Source: Eubacteriaceae bacterium (GTDB lineage Bacteria > Bacillota > Clostridia > Lachnospirales > Lachnospiraceae). Taken from it: a DNA stretch of 64,000 bases. The notes under the pieces were generated by a model. It was given only the letters and a program-made list of their open reading frames with translations, ran no database searches and was not told the DNA's origin. The position numbers and the translations under genes were made by a program. Shown one piece after another: positions 1 through 8,621 of the stretch. The stretch covers positions 266,349 to 330,348 of the forward strand of contig CABIWJ010000004.1 of assembly GCA_902362455.1 (NCBI GenBank), in the 5' to 3' direction. Position 1 is the stretch's first letter. Each line of letters starts with the position of its first letter.

Positions 1-8
1 TCAAATAA

Positions 9-194
9 TTAAGCTCTTTCAACAAAGCCTGATTTTAAGCATGAAGTACAAACATACATCTTTTTAGCTGCTCCGTTAAGGTTAACCTTTACAGATTTAA
101 CGTTTGATTTCCACATTTTACTTGTTTTTCTATTTGAGTGACTAACTGCGTTTCCGAAGTGAGCACCTTTATTACAAATTTCACATTTTGCCAT
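9..194 (-). CDS. rpmB: Large ribosomal subunit protein bL28
   Basis: This 61-residue protein is ribosomal protein L28 of the 50S subunit. It is the zinc-ribbon form: CxxC pairs are visible at C4/C7 and C49/C52. The basic middle section and the start MAKCEICNKG are typical of Firmicute L28. A strong Shine-Dalgarno, AAGGAGG, lies just upstream on the minus strand. It is divergent from the Asp23-fakA-recG cluster, an order also found in Bacillus and Clostridia, which supports the call. Confidence 0.97.
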   Translation of the reverse strand: MAKCEICNKGAHFGNAVSHSNRKTSKMWKSNVKSVKVNLNGAAKKMYVCTSCLKSGFVERA

Positions 195-248
195 TCCTAA
201 GCACCTCCTTAAGCGTACATTTGGTCTTTTAGACCTAACACGAATGAT

Positions 249-277
249 ATTTTAACAGATTAGCAATAAATATGCAA
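249..277 (-). promoter_or_regulatory. SigA-type promoter of rpmB
   Basis: Read on the minus strand, TTGCAT (272-277) and TAAAAT (249-254) are separated by exactly 17 bases, a good vegetative promoter. It lies about 55 bases upstream of the rpmB start. The leader between contains a short inverted repeat (TTGGTCT / AGACCTAA on the + strand, about 220-238) that could form a small hairpin. Confidence 0.6.
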
Positions 278-316
278 GCATTTTTTGAATTTTGTACTTT
301 ATTTTTTGAAAAAAGA

Positions 317-325
317 TGATATAAT
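317..325 (+). promoter_or_regulatory. Extended -10 promoter upstream of the Asp23 gene
   Basis: TGATATAAT at 317-325 matches the extended -10 consensus TGnTATAAT. No convincing -35 box is seen at normal spacing, as is common for extended -10 promoters. It would give a leader of about 110 bases before the Asp23 start at 441 and probably drives Asp23-fakA. Confidence 0.45.
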
Positions 326-440
326 ATCACCATAACATTAAATTAGGTTTTTACGCATATTTGCAATTTCCTAATTTATACTTGATTGTTATTAAATTCA
401 TTTTCATACATTTTATGCATGTATGAGGAACGGAGGAAGT

Positions 441-800
441 ATGAAAGGTAAATTAAATTCCAATCTTGGAGATGTTTATATTGATAACGCAGTTATTGCT
501 AAATGTGCAGGTACAATTGCAATAGAGTGTTTTGGTATCGTTGGGATGGCAACTGTCAGTGTAGCTGATGGTATTGTTAAATTAGTTAAACGTGAAAATC
601 TTGCTAAAGGAATTAATGTAGAAGTAGATGAAGATAATAATCTTACTATTGATTTTCATGTAATAGTTGCATATGGAGTCAGTATTTCAGCAGTTGCTGA
701 TAATCTTGTGTCAAATGTAAAATATCAGGTAGAAGAAATTACCGGCCTTTCCGTTAAGAAGATTAATATCTTTGTAGAAGGCGTACGTGTAATAGACTAA
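441..800 (+). CDS. Asp23/Gls24 family envelope stress protein (YloU-like)
   Basis: This 119-residue protein belongs to the Asp23/Gls24 family and corresponds to Bacillus YloU. The family is cytoplasmic and often membrane-anchored by partners; its biochemical role is poorly known. Sequence signs are the early IAxxAGTIAxECFGIVGM segment and the GVSISAVADNLVSNVKYQVEE segment with a final VxxINIFVEGVRV. I chose the ATG at 441 because GGAGG sits a few bases upstream; the in-frame ATG at 423 has no such site. fakA follows after 20 bases, so the two are probably co-transcribed. Confidence 0.9.
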   Translation: MKGKLNSNLGDVYIDNAVIAKCAGTIAIECFGIVGMATVSVADGIVKLVKRENLAKGINVEVDEDNNLTIDFHVIVAYGVSISAVADNLVSNVKYQVEEITGLSVKKINIFVEGVRVID

Positions 801-820
801 TCTTAAGGAGGATTTTAATT

Positions 821-2488
821 GTGGTAACAAGTATAGATGGAAAGACTTTGCAGAAAATGTTTTTAGCAGGTGCTAAGAATCTTGAAGCAAAGAAAGAATG
901 GATTAATGAGTTAAATGTATTCCCTGTTCCAGATGGTGATACAGGAACGAATATGACATTAACGATAATGTCTGCTGCAAAAGAAGTTAGCGGAATAGAT
1001 AATCCAACAATGGAGACATTAGCTAAGGCTATTTCTTCGGGTTCCTTAAGAGGTGCGCGTGGTAACTCAGGTGTTATTCTTTCACAGCTTTTCAGAGGAT
1101 TTACAAAAGAGATTAAAGCTTTTGAAACTATTGATGCAGTAGTTTTGGCAAATGCATGTGAACGTGCAGTTGAGACAGCATATAAAGCCGTTATGAAGCC
1201 TAAGGAGGGAACAATCCTTACAGTTGCAAAAGGTATGGCTGAAAAAGCAAAAGAAGTTGTTCTTGAAACAGATGACCTTGAATATATGATTGATGAGATA
1301 ATCAAACATGGTGATTATGTACTCAGCCAGACACCAGAGATGCTTCCAGTATTAAAACAGGCAGGTGTTGTTGATTCAGGTGGACAGGGACTTATGCAGG
1401 TTATAAAAGGTGCATATGATGCATTTATGGGTAAGGAAATTGACTTATCTACTATAGAGGGTACACCTGCAAAAGCAGCAGCAACAAATGAAGTTCCTGA
1501 AACTTATGATATTAAGTACGGATATTGTACTGAATTCATTATTATGCTTGAGAAAGAGTATAATATGGAGAAAGAACACGAGTTCAAAGCATATTTAGAG
1601 TCAATTGGTGATTCTATTGTTTTAGTTTCTGATGATGACATTGTAAAGGTTCATGTACATACCAATGATCCTGGTCTTGCAATTCAGAAAGCTTTAACAT
1701 TTGGTTCTTTAACTAAGATGAAAATTGATAATATGCGCGAAGAACATCAGGAAAAATTAATCAAAGATGCCGAGAAATTAGCAGCTAAACAGAAAGATGA
1801 AGAAGTCAAGAAGGCAGACGAACCAAGAAAACCAGTTGGATTTATAGCAGTTTCAATTGGTGAGGGAATGAATGAGATTCTTTCAGGACTTGGAGTTGAT
1901 GAGATTATCGAGGGCGGTCAGACCATGAACCCAAGCACAGAAGATGTTCTTAATGCGATTGATAAGGTAAATGCAGATACAATATTTGTATTACCTAATA
2001 ATAAGAATATTATACTTGCTGCAGAACAGGCAAGAAATTTAACAGAAGACAAGGAAATTATAGTTATCCCATCTAAGACAGTTCCACAGGGTATTACAGC
2101 TATTATTAACTATGTTCAGGATACTGATTCTAAGACAAATGCTGAAAAAATGATTGAAGAGATGTCTAAGGTTAAGACTGGTTCAGTAACTTATGCTGTA
2201 AGAGATACTGTAATTGATGATAAAGAGATCAAAGAAAATGACATAATGGGTATTGGTGATAATGGTATTATTTCTGTAGGTACAGATTTATTTAAGACTA
2301 CAGTTGATATGGTATCTAATTTGGTAGATGACGATTCGGAGATAATAAGCATTTACTATGGTGCAGATGTAGATGAAGAAGCAGCTAATGAGCTTAGCGA
2401 GAAAATCGAAAGTCTGTATCCGGATGTTGAAGTCGATTTGAATTGTGGCGGACAGCCAATATATTATTATATTATTTCAGTAGAATAA
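821..2488 (+). CDS. fakA: Fatty acid kinase subunit FakA / DAK2 domain protein (YloV)
   Basis: This 555-residue protein is the ATP-binding subunit of fatty acid kinase, which phosphorylates fatty acids held by a DegV/FakB partner so that they can enter phospholipid synthesis. The N-terminal DhaL domain has the nucleotide and magnesium motif NVFPVPDGDTGTNM at residues 32-45, followed by GARGNSGVILSQ. The middle has the family segment VKVHVHTNDPG. The C-terminal half is the DegV-related domain usual for FakA (length about 550). Translation starts at GTG 821, with AAGGAGG at 805-811. No fakB is in the window. A terminator follows at 2541. Confidence 0.93.
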   Translation: MVTSIDGKTLQKMFLAGAKNLEAKKEWINELNVFPVPDGDTGTNMTLTIMSAAKEVSGIDNPTMETLAKAISSGSLRGARGNSGVILSQLFRGFTKEIKAFETIDAVVLANACERAVETAYKAVMKPKEGTILTVAKGMAEKAKEVVLETDDLEYMIDEIIKHGDYVLSQTPEMLPVLKQAGVVDSGGQGLMQVIKGAYDAFMGKEIDLSTIEGTPAKAAATNEVPETYDIKYGYCTEFIIMLEKEYNMEKEHEFKAYLESIGDSIVLVSDDDIVKVHVHTNDPGLAIQKALTFGSLTKMKIDNMREEHQEKLIKDAEKLAAKQKDEEVKKADEPRKPVGFIAVSIGEGMNEILSGLGVDEIIEGGQTMNPSTEDVLNAIDKVNADTIFVLPNNKNIILAAEQARNLTEDKEIIVIPSKTVPQGITAIINYVQDTDSKTNAEKMIEEMSKVKTGSVTYAVRDTVIDDKEIKENDIMGIGDNGIISVGTDLFKTTVDMVSNLVDDDSEIISIYYGADVDEEAANELSEKIESLYPDVEVDLNCGGQPIYYYIISVE

Positions 2489-2540
2489 GATTATGATAAT
2501 TGGATAACTTGAATTTAAAATAAATAATATAAAATAAACA

Positions 2541-2597
2541 GAGGTCATATATTTTAATTTTCTAAAAATAGAGAAAATATAATATATGACCTTTTAA
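2541..2597 (+). terminator. Intrinsic terminator after fakA
   Basis: AGGTCATAT (from 2542) pairs with ATATGACCT (to 2592). Partly complementary A/T-rich arms lie between them, and TTTT follows. It ends the Asp23-fakA unit and lies before the convergent SGNH hydrolase gene, so it may work in both directions. Confidence 0.7.
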
Positions 2598-2679
2598 TTT
2601 AGAATTATAGAGAACTATACAGACTAGAAATATACGACAAAGTGTGTTGGTTAAAACAGAACTATAGAATAGAAATTAT

Positions 2680-3597
2680 TTACTGAGTAATGAGTCTATA
2701 TAAATATTTCTTATAATAGTCACTGGTAAAATGTATTCCATCTGTTGTAGATTCAGATTTAAGAAAACCATTTTCATCAATGAAATAACTGTTTAAATCT
2801 ATGTATGTGGTATCTGTCTCTGAACACATATTTCGAATCTTATTATTAAATAAATCGATTCGTTCATTATTTTCTGATTCGTTATTAACTTTTGCATCAG
2901 AAGAGATATGAAAAATTGCCATTATATTAATATGTGATTCGGGACTGATTTCTTTGATTTTATTAATTAATACTTTATATTTTTCTATAAATGTATCTTC
3001 ATATTTCCAACCTAATTCATTATAACCAATGGATAAGTATATATTATCATATTTATATTTGCTTATGGCTTCATATAGTCCCAGATTCTCTCCGTTAATG
3101 AAGAATGTATCTTCTGTAAGCTTATCAATGGTGATTCCGACATCACAACAAAATGATGCGAATTTAGATGCTCCGGTGAACCTTCTGATGCCATCAGTTC
3201 TTGAATCACCGACAAATAATGAGTTATTGAGATGTTTAGAAACATTATCATCAGCCAAAACATTATCAAGATTAGAATAATTATCATCAGCTAAATAATT
3301 ACTATCAGAACCATTGGAACTAATATCAGTTTTATTGCCGGAATTTGTATTTCTATTATTAACAGGATTAGTAGAATTAACATTATCAGAGCTATCTAAA
3401 TCTGAATTATTATTAGAATTATTTGCATCTGGATTAGAAGTGTTATTTATTATATTACCATTGATGGGGTTAGAATTATTCTCAAATCTAACCAGACGGT
3501 TATCTGGAATATTTAATCTGATTATTATTACAATCAGAAATATTACAGCTATAAATAATAAAAATATTGTCAGTAATAATTTTTTTCCATTATTCAA
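2680..3597 (-). CDS. Membrane-anchored SGNH/GDSL-family hydrolase with Asn-rich linker
   Basis: This 305-residue protein probably acts as an esterase or acetylhydrolase outside the cell. Residues 7-28 form one hydrophobic N-terminal segment, so it is either membrane-anchored or secreted. Residues 39-125 are a low-complexity Asn/Ser/Asp linker. The catalytic part has block I GDSR (130-133, nucleophile Ser132), block III GYNELG (191-196) and block V DGIHF (286-290) with the Asp/His pair. GDSR replaces the usual GDSL. It starts at TTG with AAAGG upstream. Its substrate cannot be read from sequence; cell-wall or exopolysaccharide deacylation is a guess. Confidence 0.75.
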   Translation of the reverse strand: MNNGKKLLLTIFLLFIAVIFLIVIIIRLNIPDNRLVRFENNSNPINGNIINNTSNPDANNSNNNSDLDSSDNVNSTNPVNNRNTNSGNKTDISSNGSDSNYLADDNYSNLDNVLADDNVSKHLNNSLFVGDSRTDGIRRFTGASKFASFCCDVGITIDKLTEDTFFINGENLGLYEAISKYKYDNIYLSIGYNELGWKYEDTFIEKYKVLINKIKEISPESHINIMAIFHISSDAKVNNESENNERIDLFNNKIRNMCSETDTTYIDLNSYFIDENGFLKSESTTDGIHFTSDYYKKYLYRLITQ

Positions 3598-3725
3598 TGT
3601 TATATCTTACCTTTCGCATAAATTAAATACGTGATATAATGGCACAAAGATAACAAGTGATGTGAAATCATTGTGTATGTTACTATTATATAATTGCAAT
3701 GATAAGAATGCAAGGAGGATTCTTA

Positions 3726-5732
3726 ATGGAATTAACAAAAATAAAGGGTGTAGGTGAGAAAACTGTTGCACTTTTAAATAAATTAGGAATTAATGATTCG
3801 GATGAGTTGCTAAGGTACTATCCTAGAAATTATGATATATATGAGAAACCGATATTGATTGAGGATATAGATAATAAATTAATCGTTGCCATAGATGGTG
3901 TGGTCACTAAGAATATAGAGATAAAACATATGAAGAATCTTACCGTGGTTACGACAAATATTAAAGATGCTAATAATAAAATGATTAAAGTAACATGGTT
4001 TAATATGCCTTTTCTGAGGTCAACAATAAAATATTCGATGAGATTTATATTCAGAGGCAGAATTAACAGAGTAAATGGTATTCCTGTAATGGAGCAGCCT
4101 GAGATATTTACTATGGCGAAATATGAAGAGAAGCTTAATTCGATGCAGCCACTTTATGGACTTACTAAAGGCATTACAAATAACCAGATTTCAAAGATTA
4201 TAAATAATCTTTTAGAGGTTAAAACTATAACAGATTATTTATCTGATGATTACAAGGCAAAGTATGATTTGTGTGATATGGATTATGCAATCAGAAATAT
4301 ACATTTTCCAAAAGATTTTGAATGTATGGCAGCAGCTAGAAAACGTCTTGTATTTGATGAATTTTTTGCGTTTATATATAAGATGAAGATGTTAAAGGCA
4401 AAAGAGATTCAGGTAGTAAACCAATATATAATTAATAATTTTCAGATGTCAGACAGTATCATTGAAAAGCTGCCATATAGCCTTACATCTGCACAGAGAA
4501 AAGTAATTAATGAAATACGAAGTGACATTTCAGGGGAATATGTAATGCAGAGACTTATACAAGGTGATGTAGGCTCAGGTAAGACGATAGTGGCATTTTT
4601 GACGATGATTGATTTTGCAGCGGCAGGTTTACAGTCAGTAATTATGGCACCGACAGAGGTGCTTGCAAGTCAACATTATGAAGATATGATTAATTTATTA
4701 GAAGAAAATGATTTGGATTACAAAGTTGTATTGCTTACAGGTTCACTTACTGCCAAGCAGAAACATATTGCCTATGATATGATTGAATCAGGTGAGGCTA
4801 GACTAATTATAGGTACACATGCAGCATTTCAGGAAAAAGTAGTCTATAATAATCTTTCACTGGTAGTTATAGACGAACAGCATAGATTTGGTGTGGTACA
4901 ACGATCTTTGCTTATGGAAAAAGGATTAAAACCTCATGTGATGGTAATGAGTGCGACACCGATACCAAGAACACTTGCAATTATTCTATATGGGGATATG
5001 GATATTTCCGTTATCGATGAACTCCCCGCTAACAGACTATCGATAAAAAACTGTGTTGTAACTAAGGAATATCGCCCGAATGCATACAGATTTATTGAGA
5101 AAGAGGTACATTCAGGCAGACAGGCATATATAATATGTCCGATGGTAGAGGAAAGTGATACCTTAGAAGCTGAAAATGTAATAGATTATGCTGATAATTT
5201 ATCTAAGATATTGCCGGATGATATTAAGGTTTCATATCTGCATGGTAAAATGAAGTCAGATTTGAAAAATGAAATTATCAGTAAATTCGAGAAAAATGAG
5301 ATAAATGTCTTAGTATCGACAACTGTAATAGAGGTAGGAATTAATGTGCCGAATGCAACGATAATGATGGTCGAAAATGCAGAAAGGTTTGGTCTGTCTG
5401 CATTGCATCAGTTAAGAGGTCGTGTGGGACGAGGAAAATACCAGTCTTATTGTATATTTGTAAGCGCTTCGCAGAATAAAGAGAAACTTGATAAGCTAAA
5501 TATTTTAAATAAATCTAATGATGGATTCTATATTGCTTCTGAGGACCTCAAACTAAGAGGACCGGGCGATTTCTTTGGAATACGCCAAAGTGGAGATATC
5601 GGTTTTGAAATTGCTGATATTTATACAGATGCTAAAATTTTAAAAAATGCCGAAAAGGCTGTGGATGAATTTATTAATGATGGATATGAATTTATTGACA
5701 AAAAAATTAATGATGATATAGTAATATATTAA
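3726..5732 (+). CDS. recG: ATP-dependent DNA helicase RecG
   Basis: This 668-residue superfamily 2 helicase remodels stalled replication forks and branch-migrates Holliday junctions. The N-terminal wedge (OB) domain is followed by Walker A GDVGSGKT (280-287), the DEQH box (383-386), the MSATPIPRT motif and the C-terminal RecG segment ending in HQLRGRVGRG. Length is normal. The start at ATG 3726 is set by AAGGAGG just upstream; an in-frame ATG 27 bases earlier lacks a ribosome site. It lies downstream of Asp23-fakA as in other Firmicutes, although the SGNH gene intervenes on the other strand. Confidence 0.97.
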   Translation: MELTKIKGVGEKTVALLNKLGINDSDELLRYYPRNYDIYEKPILIEDIDNKLIVAIDGVVTKNIEIKHMKNLTVVTTNIKDANNKMIKVTWFNMPFLRSTIKYSMRFIFRGRINRVNGIPVMEQPEIFTMAKYEEKLNSMQPLYGLTKGITNNQISKIINNLLEVKTITDYLSDDYKAKYDLCDMDYAIRNIHFPKDFECMAAARKRLVFDEFFAFIYKMKMLKAKEIQVVNQYIINNFQMSDSIIEKLPYSLTSAQRKVINEIRSDISGEYVMQRLIQGDVGSGKTIVAFLTMIDFAAAGLQSVIMAPTEVLASQHYEDMINLLEENDLDYKVVLLTGSLTAKQKHIAYDMIESGEARLIIGTHAAFQEKVVYNNLSLVVIDEQHRFGVVQRSLLMEKGLKPHVMVMSATPIPRTLAIILYGDMDISVIDELPANRLSIKNCVVTKEYRPNAYRFIEKEVHSGRQAYIICPMVEESDTLEAENVIDYADNLSKILPDDIKVSYLHGKMKSDLKNEIISKFEKNEINVLVSTTVIEVGINVPNATIMMVENAERFGLSALHQLRGRVGRGKYQSYCIFVSASQNKEKLDKLNILNKSNDGFYIASEDLKLRGPGDFFGIRQSGDIGFEIADIYTDAKILKNAEKAVDEFINDGYEFIDKKINDDIVIY

Positions 5733-5810
5733 TTGATGAATATGATATATAGAAAGGATAAATGTACAGTCAGATTCATATGAAGATATATGATTGTACA
5801 AGGTATTTGT

Positions 5811-6854
5811 ATGAATATAGTTGTTTTATGTGCAGGAACAAGTACAGAAAGAGAAGTATCCATTGTTACTGGTAAGATGGTGTGTGATGCACTTAGAGAA
5901 AAAGGACATAACGCAAGAGTATTAGATGTTTTCTTTGGAACATATAAAAATGATAAAGTTAATAAAGATAATTTCTTCTCAGGAGAATATGATTTAGATA
6001 GAGAAATAGAACACATTTCCTCGCTTAATAGTGAAGTTACGGAAATGAAGAGCAGTAGAAGGAGATTTTTCGGGGATAATGTACTTGATATATGTATGAG
6101 TGCAGATGTTGTATTTATGGCTCTTCATGGTGCAAACGGAGAAGATGGAAAAGTTCAGGCAACACTTGATTTATGTGGCGTTAAATATACAGGCACAGGA
6201 TATTTAGGAAGTGCACTTGCAATGGATAAAGGAATGACAAAACAGTTATTTGTATACAATAATGTTCCTACACCTAAGGGAATTCTTTTATCTAAAAATG
6301 ATAATAATAATTATGTGGAGAAATTAAAGAAAGCTGAAATTGCATTCCCATGCGTTGTTAAGCCTTGTTGTGGAGGCTCAAGTATCGGTGTTTCGATATC
6401 AAATAGTGAAGAAGAATTTTTAAAAGCACTAGAAGAAGCATTTTCGTTTGAAGATAATGTTGTTGTGGAAGAATATATTAAGGGCAGAGAATTCTCAATT
6501 GGTGTAATAGGTGGCAAGGCACTTCCTATTATTGAAATTATTCCTTTAGAGGGATTTTATGATTATAAGAATAAATATCAGCCTGGAATGACTAAAGATG
6601 TATGCCCGGCACAAATTAGTGCAGAATTAACTGAAAAAATGCAGGCTGAAGCAGTACATGCAAGCAAGGTTCTTAATCTGGATGCATATAGTAGAATAGA
6701 TTTCTTAAGTGATGATAATGATAATATATATTGCTTAGAGGCAAATACTTTACCAGGAATGACACCAACAAGCCTTCTTCCACAGGAGGCAGCAGCTATT
6801 GGAATCAGCTTTCCTGATTTATGTGAGAAATTGATTAAAGAGAGTGATAGATAG
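5811..6854 (+). CDS. ddl: D-alanine--D-alanine ligase
   Basis: This 347-residue ATP-grasp enzyme joins two D-alanines for the peptidoglycan stem peptide. Visible motifs are the N-terminal GTSTEREVS loop, HGANGEDGKVQ, the ATP-grasp segment VVKPCCGGSSIGVS, RIDF and the end EANTLPGMTPTSLLPQ. The start at 5811 is preceded by AAGGT and gives a standard length. murF follows after 22 bases and uses the product, so ddl-murF is a functional pair. Confidence 0.95.
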   Translation: MNIVVLCAGTSTEREVSIVTGKMVCDALREKGHNARVLDVFFGTYKNDKVNKDNFFSGEYDLDREIEHISSLNSEVTEMKSSRRRFFGDNVLDICMSADVVFMALHGANGEDGKVQATLDLCGVKYTGTGYLGSALAMDKGMTKQLFVYNNVPTPKGILLSKNDNNNYVEKLKKAEIAFPCVVKPCCGGSSIGVSISNSEEEFLKALEEAFSFEDNVVVEEYIKGREFSIGVIGGKALPIIEIIPLEGFYDYKNKYQPGMTKDVCPAQISAELTEKMQAEAVHASKVLNLDAYSRIDFLSDDNDNIYCLEANTLPGMTPTSLLPQEAAAIGISFPDLCEKLIKESDR

Positions 6855-6876
6855 AACACTTGGAAATGGAGTTAGT

Positions 6877-8253
6877 ATGAGAAACCTTACATTAGAAAAT
6901 GTTGCTAAAGCATGTAATGGAAGATTGTTCTGTGATTCAGAAGAATTATCTAAAAGAGAAGTGAGTGATATAGTTACGGATAATAGAAAAGTTACGAAAG
7001 ATTCATTATTTGTAGCGATAAAAGGTGCACGAGTTGATGGACACAGTTTCATTAATTCAGCTTATGAAGCAGGTGCATTGTGTGTAATATCTGAACGGAA
7101 ATTAGATATCGATAAACCATATATATTAGTCGAAAGCTCATTAGTTGCCATAAAAAATATTGCGAAATTCTACCGCAAGGGCTTAGATATTAAAGTTGTC
7201 GGAATAACGGGAAGTGTTGGTAAAACAAGCACTAAAGAGATGATATATTCAGTTTTATCTGAAAAATATAATGTATTAAAAACAGAAGGAAACTTTAATA
7301 ATGAACTAGGACTTCCTCTCACAATTTTCAGGATAAGAGAAGAACATGAGATTGCTGTACTTGAAATGGGAATCAGTGATTTTGGCGAAATGACAAGACT
7401 TTCTGAAATTGCACAGCCTGATGTGGCTGTAATTACTAACATTGGTTTATGCCATTTAGAGAATCTCAAAACCAGAGACGGAATACTTAAAGCCAAGACA
7501 GAGATGTTTAAAAATATTTCTGAAGATGCATCAATAGTATTAAATGGTGATGACGATAAATTAAGTACAATTTCTGAATATAATGGTATAAAACCATATT
7601 TTTACGGTATTGATAATAAAGAGAGCAAAATATATGCAGACAATATCGAAAATTTTGGAATAAAAGGAATAAAATGCGATATCCACTACAAAGATTCTAC
7701 TATAAATGCATTGATTAATATACCGGGTAAACATATGGTCTATAATGCACTTGCAGCCGTATGTGTCGGTAAAATATTTGGACTTAAAGATAATGAGATA
7801 GAAAGTGGAATAGAAAAATTAAAACCTGTATCAGGACGAAATAATATATTAGAATTAGATGGAATAACTGTAATAGATGACTGTTATAATGCTAATCCTG
7901 TATCAATGCGTGCAAGTATCGATGTACTTAATTATGCGACAGGCAGAAAAGTTGCAATCCTTGGTGATATGGGAGAATTAGGTGCTAATGAAGATAAAAT
8001 GCATAAGGAAATCGGAGATTATATCATTAATACTGACATAGACGTAGTAGTATTAGCCGGTAAATTAATGAATAATGCATTTTTAGAGTTAGAGAAACAA
8101 CATTTTGACAGAAAAATCTATTATTTTGATAAATTAGATGATTTAGTTTCTGAATTACCACGCATAATCAAAAAAGATGATACCATTTTAGTAAAGGCTT
8201 CCCATTTTATGAACTTTGTTAAAATAGTAGAGTATTTCAAAGAAAACTGGTAA
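6877..8253 (+). CDS. murF: UDP-N-acetylmuramoyl-tripeptide--D-alanyl-D-alanine ligase MurF
   Basis: This 458-residue Mur ligase adds D-Ala-D-Ala to UDP-MurNAc-tripeptide in the cytoplasm, the last soluble step of the peptidoglycan precursor pathway. The ATP-binding loop GITGSVGKTSTK starts at residue 109. Typical MurF segments follow: EMGISDFGEM, ITNIGLCHLENL, GRNN and VIDDCYNANPVSMRASI. I chose ATG 6877 because TGGAG precedes it; the earlier in-frame start at 6844 overlaps ddl. The stop codon is embedded in the left arm of a strong hairpin terminator. Confidence 0.95.
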   Translation: MRNLTLENVAKACNGRLFCDSEELSKREVSDIVTDNRKVTKDSLFVAIKGARVDGHSFINSAYEAGALCVISERKLDIDKPYILVESSLVAIKNIAKFYRKGLDIKVVGITGSVGKTSTKEMIYSVLSEKYNVLKTEGNFNNELGLPLTIFRIREEHEIAVLEMGISDFGEMTRLSEIAQPDVAVITNIGLCHLENLKTRDGILKAKTEMFKNISEDASIVLNGDDDKLSTISEYNGIKPYFYGIDNKESKIYADNIENFGIKGIKCDIHYKDSTINALINIPGKHMVYNALAAVCVGKIFGLKDNEIESGIEKLKPVSGRNNILELDGITVIDDCYNANPVSMRASIDVLNYATGRKVAILGDMGELGANEDKMHKEIGDYIINTDIDVVVLAGKLMNNAFLELEKQHFDRKIYYFDKLDDLVSELPRIIKKDDTILVKASHFMNFVKIVEYFKENW

Positions 8254-8295
8254 GTTTAAGCAAATTACTAAAACTTACCAGTTTATATTTGAAAT
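8244..8295 (+). terminator. Strong hairpin terminator overlapping the murF stop
   Basis: AAACTGGTAAGTTT (8244-8257) pairs perfectly with AAACTTACCAGTTT (8271-8284) around a 13-base loop. The stem can be extended by AGTATTTCAAA upstream pairing with TTTGAAATAC downstream. The murF stop codon lies inside the left arm. The tract after the stem is T-rich but not a pure T run. Confidence 0.7.
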
Positions 8296-8352
8296 ACCTC
8301 CACATAATATTACTGTAACATCAAAACCAGTAAAATATATGGAGGTTTAATT

Positions 8353-8562
8353 ATGAATAACACAAGTTCAAACAAAACATCAGTACCAGAAGCAAAAAGT
8401 GCTATGAACAAATTCAAAATGGAAGTAGCAAATGAAATTGGTGTTCCTTTGTCAGATGGTTATAATGGTAATCTTACTTCCGCACAGAATGGTTCAGTAG
8501 GTGGATATATGGTTAAAAAGATGATTGAAGCACAGGAAAGAGAAATGGCTTCAAGAGGATAA
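8353..8562 (+). CDS. Alpha/beta-type small acid-soluble spore protein (SASP)
   Basis: This 69-residue protein coats and protects DNA in the dormant spore core. It has the family segments KFKMEVANEIGV (residues 20-31), holding the germination protease cleavage site between E24 and V25, and GGYMVKKMIEAQE near the C-terminus. A clear GGAGG precedes the ATG. A weak forespore-type -10 (CATAATA, 8303-8309) lies upstream, but its -35 is poor, so SigG control is expected from the family rather than shown. The gene stands alone between two hairpins and is direct evidence that the organism, or its recent ancestor, sporulates. Confidence 0.95.
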   Translation: MNNTSSNKTSVPEAKSAMNKFKMEVANEIGVPLSDGYNGNLTSAQNGSVGGYMVKKMIEAQEREMASRG

Positions 8563-8591
8563 TTTAATCTAATCTATCTGAATTGATGTTA

Positions 8592-8621
8592 AGAGGGCTA
8601 CCTGTTAAAGGGTAGTCCTCT
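8592..8621. terminator. Hairpin between the convergent SASP and DnaQ-fold genes
   Basis: AGAGGGCTACC (8592-8602) pairs with GGTAGTCCTCT (8611-8621), with one G-T wobble and an 8-base loop. It lies exactly between convergent genes and touches the stop codon of the minus-strand gene. There is no clear T run on either side, so it may be a bidirectional terminator or an mRNA 3' end stabiliser. Confidence 0.5.

Noticed and set aside
763..1305. A 180-codon minus strand frame inside fakA
   Set aside because: It is a shadow of the conserved FakA coding frame and has no ribosome site.
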